Below, piece by piece: positions 61,083-64,000 of a stretch of 64,000 bases of DNA. Within the stretch, counting starts at the first letter, position 1, and every line of letters begins with the position of its first letter. The notes beneath the pieces were generated by a model that was not told where the DNA came from, ran no database searches, and was given only the letters and a program-made list of their open reading frames with translations. Origin of the DNA: Megaleporinus macrocephalus (lineage: Eukaryota; Chordata; Actinopteri; Characiformes; Anostomidae); assembly GCA_021613375.1 (NCBI GenBank), contig CM038726.1, forward strand, positions 7,062,349 to 7,126,348. The letters are read 5' to 3'. The translations under genes were made by a program, and so were the position numbers.

Positions 61083-61300
61083 GTTTGTCTGTCCACATGC
61101 TGGTCAGTTTCAGTGCAGACTGACCAACCTTGTGTTTGAGATGGAGGATAAAGGGGAGGTGATGTACAGAATAGACTTCTGGGATATCCGACTGTTGGAT
61201 GGTTTAGGTCAGATGCAGCCTGCAGGTCCTCTGTACAATATTGACTGCTTTGAAGGTTCGATCAGTCGTCTGCACCTCCCACACTGTGAGATACTTTCAG
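61083..61300 (+). CDS. FIIND domain exon 2 (ZU5 part, 218 nt)
   Basis: Lies between CTGCTCTACAG and GTAAGTTCT. Begins FVCPHAGQFQCRLTNLVFEM and later reads LGQMQPAGPLYNIDCFEG and RLHLPHCEILS, the conserved ZU5 half of the FIIND (ZU5-UPA) domain found in NLRP1/CARD8-type proteins and in several expanded fish immune families (for example FIIND-CARD GBPs and NLRs). FIIND normally self-cleaves at a site in the C-terminal half, which is not in this exon. The NACHT, LRR, GTPase or CARD partners that would name the gene are not in the window. Confidence 0.8.
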
Positions 61301-61355
61301 GTAAGTTCTAATTTTATCAAATTGTTTCCTTCTTCATATGTTTGTGTGTGTTTAG

Positions 61356-61471
61356 GTCATCAGCAACAAATCATTAAAGCCTCTGAGAACCAATATCTGA
61401 GTTTTCTTCCTTATAAATATACTTTGTACGTGTATACTGGGGACCAAGAAGAACAAGATTATGTGTTATGA
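61356..61471 (+). CDS. Possible exon 3 with UPA-like fragment and stop
   Basis: After GTGTGTGTTTAG the phase fits exon 2 (G+GT). It reads H-Q-Q-Q-I-I-K-A-S-E-N, then KYTLYVYTGDQEEQDYVL and TGA. HQQQ...KYTL resembles part of the UPA half of FIIND, but roughly 80-100 residues, including the usual self-cleavage site, would be missing between. This may be a truncated or decaying gene, or a chance acceptor with the true next exon beyond the LINE. Confidence 0.35.
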
Positions 61472-61563
61472 ATACCTTCCCAAAGTCTAATACATGTCAG
61501 TGTAAACTGGGCGGTAGCTTCAGCATAACCCTGACCAATCAGAAGTCAAGTCAAGTCAAGTCA

Positions 61564-62391
61564 ATTTTATTTATATAGCGCTTTTTACAACGATGTTGTC
61601 TCAAAGCAGCTTTACAGAGTTTTGAAAACAGTTATAACATATATCCCCCAGTGAGCAAGCCAGAGGCAACAGTGGCAAGGAAAAACTCCCTCAACTGGAG
61701 GAAGAAACCTTGGGAGGAACCAGACTCACAAGGGGAGACCCATCCTCCTCTGGTCAAACAGTATTTACAGTTTGAACTAAATACCAAAGAAAGGAGTCTC
61801 TGTTTGAAATCTGGATAGCAAAGCTTTAGAAGCTGCACAGATAGAGGCAGTGTATGACTGAGGCAGTCTCTGGCTGAGGCAGTCTATGACAGTCTTTATG
61901 TAAAGTGGGCGTGAGCTGAAACAGTCCCATCCTATCTCAGTGCTGGTGCATCTGGATGGCACAGTGATGTAACTGAGGGTGTAGCAGTAAATGGACAGGT
62001 GAGCTGGCTGGTGATGGTGGGGTGATGGCCCGATGATCAGTCCTTCAACAGCCTTCAACAGACAGGAGGACAGTCATTTCCTCAGGAAGAGTAAAGAGAA
62101 AGAGTTAGTTGGGCTCAGGAGTAAGACTGTAGAGAATATGAATTTTCAGAATTTTAGAGTGTGGTTGGTGACTCCGGCAGATCTAACTATAACAGCCTAA
62201 ACTAAAAGGAGAGAACCAGAAGGTAACATGGACATGAGAGTACCCTGAGACACTGGGGTCCCCCCACTCCACCATCAACAAACCTGTGTGATCGCGTGAA
62301 GTGTTGGAACAACAGCACCAACATCTCAGTTTACCATAAACCTCTGTGTCCAAGAACCCCCAGATCTCCTGCCTTTATCTAAAAGAGAAGC
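61564..62391 (-). other. L2-like LINE 3' UTR
   Basis: About 830 bp between the ORF2 stop and the tail. Minus-strand frames at 61632 and 61777 have no recognisable product. Confidence 0.75.
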
Positions 62392-63987
62392 TTAATTACA
62401 AAAAGCTACACTAAACAAGTATGTTTTTAGTCTAGACTTAAATATTGAGACTGTGTCAGAGTCCCGAACATTAACTGGGAGATTATTCCACAATTTTGGG
62501 GCTTTGTAGGAAAAAGCTCTTCCCCCCATTGTAGTCTTCTTAATTTTAGGAACTATTAGAAAACCAGCATCCTGTGATCTGAGTGAACGTGGCGGTTCAT
62601 AATAGGAAATTAAATCTTGCAGGTACTCCGGTGTGAGACCGTGCAGGGTTTTATACGTCAGTAATAGAATTTTATAGTCGATACGGAATTTAACAGGAAG
62701 CCAGTGTAGCGCTGATAAAACTGGACTGATGTGATCAAATTTCCTGGTTTTAGTTAGTACTCTAGCTGCAGCGTTCTGAACTAACTGAAGTTTATTCAGG
62801 TTCCTGCTGGAGCATCCTGACAATAATGCATTACAGTAATCTAGCCTTGAGGTTATAAAGGCATGTATCAACTTTTCAGCATCAGACACAGATAACGCAT
62901 TTCTTAACTTTGAAATGTTTCGTAGGTGAAGAAACGCTGTTCTTGTAATATTACCGATGTGTTGATTAAATGTCAGATCTGAGTCAATTGTTACACCAAG
63001 ATTTTTGGCTACTGAACCAGGAACTACAGAGAAGTCAGCAAGATTTAACATTAAATCTGAACATGTAGTCCGAGCAGCCTTTGGGCCGAGGAGGAGAACT
63101 TCCGTTTTATCTGGGTTTAAAAGAAGGAAGTTCTGTAGCATCCAAAGTCTAATATCTCTTACACAATCTTCTATCTTATTTAATCTGGATTTGTCATCTG
63201 GTTTGGCTGATATGTACAGTTGTGTATCATCGGCATAACAGTGGAAACTAATTCCATGTCTATTTATAACTGAGCCTAATGGTAGCATATATAGTGTAAA
63301 TAACAGAGGACCTAAAACAGAACCTTGTGGAACTCCATATTTCACTTTTGTAGTGTTAGACGATACATTATTTATCTTTACAAACTGAAAGCGATCACTA
63401 AGGTAAGATGTGAACCAGGATAACGCTGTTCCTGTGATTCCAACTATATTTTCTAACCTGTCCAAGAGAATAGTGTGATCTATAGTGTCAAAAGCTGCAC
63501 TTAGATCTAGTAACACCAGTAGAGATACGTGGCCCTGATCAGAGGCAAGAAGAAGATCATTTGTTATCTTAACTAAAGCTGTCTCTGTGCTGTGATGTGG
63601 CCTAAAACCAGATTGGAATTTTTCATATATGTTGTTCTTATGTAGATGAGAACAGAGTTGTCGAGCTACAGCCTTTTCTAAAATCTTAGAGATAAAAGGT
63701 AAATTGGAAATAGGTCTATAACTAGACAGTTCTCTGGGGTCAAGATTTGGCTTCTTTATCAAGGGTTTTATCACAGCTAGTTTAAAAGACTTAGGTACAT
63801 GACCCAGACTAAGAGAAGAGTTGATGATAGTTAAGATAGGTTTAATAATAGCTGGTAATACTTGTTTCAATAGGCTTGTTGGAATCATATCAAGTGTGCA
63901 TGTAGCAGAAGTTGAGGAAGAGATAAGTTTTTCTAGTTCTGTCTGCTGTAGTGGAGAAAATGTTTCTAGTCTTTCTTCTAAAATCAC
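62392..63987 (-). CDS. L2-like LINE reverse transcriptase (ORF2, partial)
   Basis: 531 codons without interruption from an in-frame Met at 63987; the true start and the endonuclease domain are beyond the window. Residues 89-97 SYRPISNLP and 161-167 DLSAAFD (first catalytic Asp) lead to [13 protein letters not shown] near 218 and YADD at 251-254, the catalytic box. The C-terminal part has [11 protein letters not shown], then [17 protein letters not shown], characteristic of L2-type fish elements. It drives target-primed reverse transcription of its own RNA. No frameshifts, so possibly still functional or recently active. Confidence 0.9.
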   Translation of the reverse strand: MILEERLETFSPLQQTELEKLISSSTSATCTLDMIPTSLLKQVLPAIIKPILTIINSSLSLGHVPKSFKLAVIKPLIKKPNLDPRELSSYRPISNLPFISKILEKAVARQLCSHLHKNNIYEKFQSGFRPHHSTETALVKITNDLLLASDQGHVSLLVLLDLSAAFDTIDHTILLDRLENIVGITGTALSWFTSYLSDRFQFVKINNVSSNTTKVKYGVPQGSVLGPLLFTLYMLPLGSVINRHGISFHCYADDTQLYISAKPDDKSRLNKIEDCVRDIRLWMLQNFLLLNPDKTEVLLLGPKAARTTCSDLMLNLADFSVVPGSVAKNLGVTIDSDLTFNQHIGNITRTAFLHLRNISKLRNALSVSDAEKLIHAFITSRLDYCNALLSGCSSRNLNKLQLVQNAAARVLTKTRKFDHISPVLSALHWLPVKFRIDYKILLLTYKTLHGLTPEYLQDLISYYEPPRSLRSQDAGFLIVPKIKKTTMGGRAFSYKAPKLWNNLPVNVRDSDTVSIFKSRLKTYLFSVAFCN

Positions 63988-64000
63988 ATTTTGTGCTGTT

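Larger units (their letters stand above)
61543..64000 (-). mobile_element. L2-like LINE, 3' part, continues beyond window
   Basis: Minus orientation. The 3' tail is a (TTGAC)n repeat (plus strand TCAAGTCAAGTCAAGTCAA, 61543-61563) preceded by GCGCTATATAAATAAAATTG, the usual end of fish L2-type elements. The ORF is open to the window edge, so the copy looks young. It lies in an intron of the FIIND gene, antisense to it. Confidence 0.85.

Noticed and set aside
1..64000. CRISPR array or defence-island interpretation of the regular repeats
   Set aside because: Repeats lack the repeat-spacer pattern, there are no cas genes, and introns and LINEs show a vertebrate genome.

Overview
This is vertebrate nuclear DNA, most likely from a teleost fish and possibly an otophysan such as a characin or catfish. 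The evidence is canonical GT-AG introns, fish-type LINEs (one Rex1/CR1-like, one L2-like), a FIIND-type innate-immunity domain, very high AT content and abundant CA microsatellites. I see no bacterial genes, operons, CRISPR arrays or convincing RNA genes. Most long open frames in the window are by-products of tandem repeats.

The centre of the window is a plus-strand spliced gene, or two tandem copies of one, built from an array of microexons. Nine times the same module recurs: a tiny exon A (8 or 11 nt), an intron, a small exon B (16 nt, once 28 nt), then a 42-bp minisatellite that starts exactly at the exon B splice donor. Every A+B pair is 24, 27 or 36 nt, so each module adds 8, 9 or 12 codons without changing frame. 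After module 4 and again after module 9 comes a block of exon C (17 nt) and exon D (61 nt), together 78 nt. The second block leads to a terminal coiled-coil exon E with a stop and a polyadenylation signal. The 5' part of the gene lies outside the window and I cannot name the gene. Exon sequences differ between modules far more than the intron sequence around them.

Layout: 1-1.9 kb, intron-like. 1.9-3.0 kb, module 1. 3.0-7.2 kb, Rex1-like LINE split by an LTR-like insert. 7.2-9.9 kb, module 2 and exon A3. 10.6-24.7 kb, a 14-kb block inside intron A3-B3: about 10 kb of a 56-bp satellite, a second LTR-like insert of the same family, and hAT-like debris. 25.3 kb, exon B3. 26.3-32.1 kb, a foldback element containing a 4.26-kb TA-flanked DNA transposon. 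32.9-33.6 kb, a minus-strand LTR-like sequence. 33.7-37.4 kb, module 4 and C1-D1. 37.9-39.6 kb, LINE 3' end with a large hairpin and a 58-bp array. 40.0-41.3 kb, a Tc1/IS630-like deletion derivative. 41.9-56.4 kb, modules 5-9, the last ones nearly identical 3.6-4.3-kb tandem copies. 57.0-58.2 kb, C2-D2-E. 58.9-61.5 kb, exons of a FIIND (ZU5/UPA) domain, in splice phase with D2. 61.5-64.0 kb, an intact L2-like reverse transcriptase on the minus strand that runs off the window.

All exon calls come from splice signals, phase and repetition between modules. None has transcript support here.
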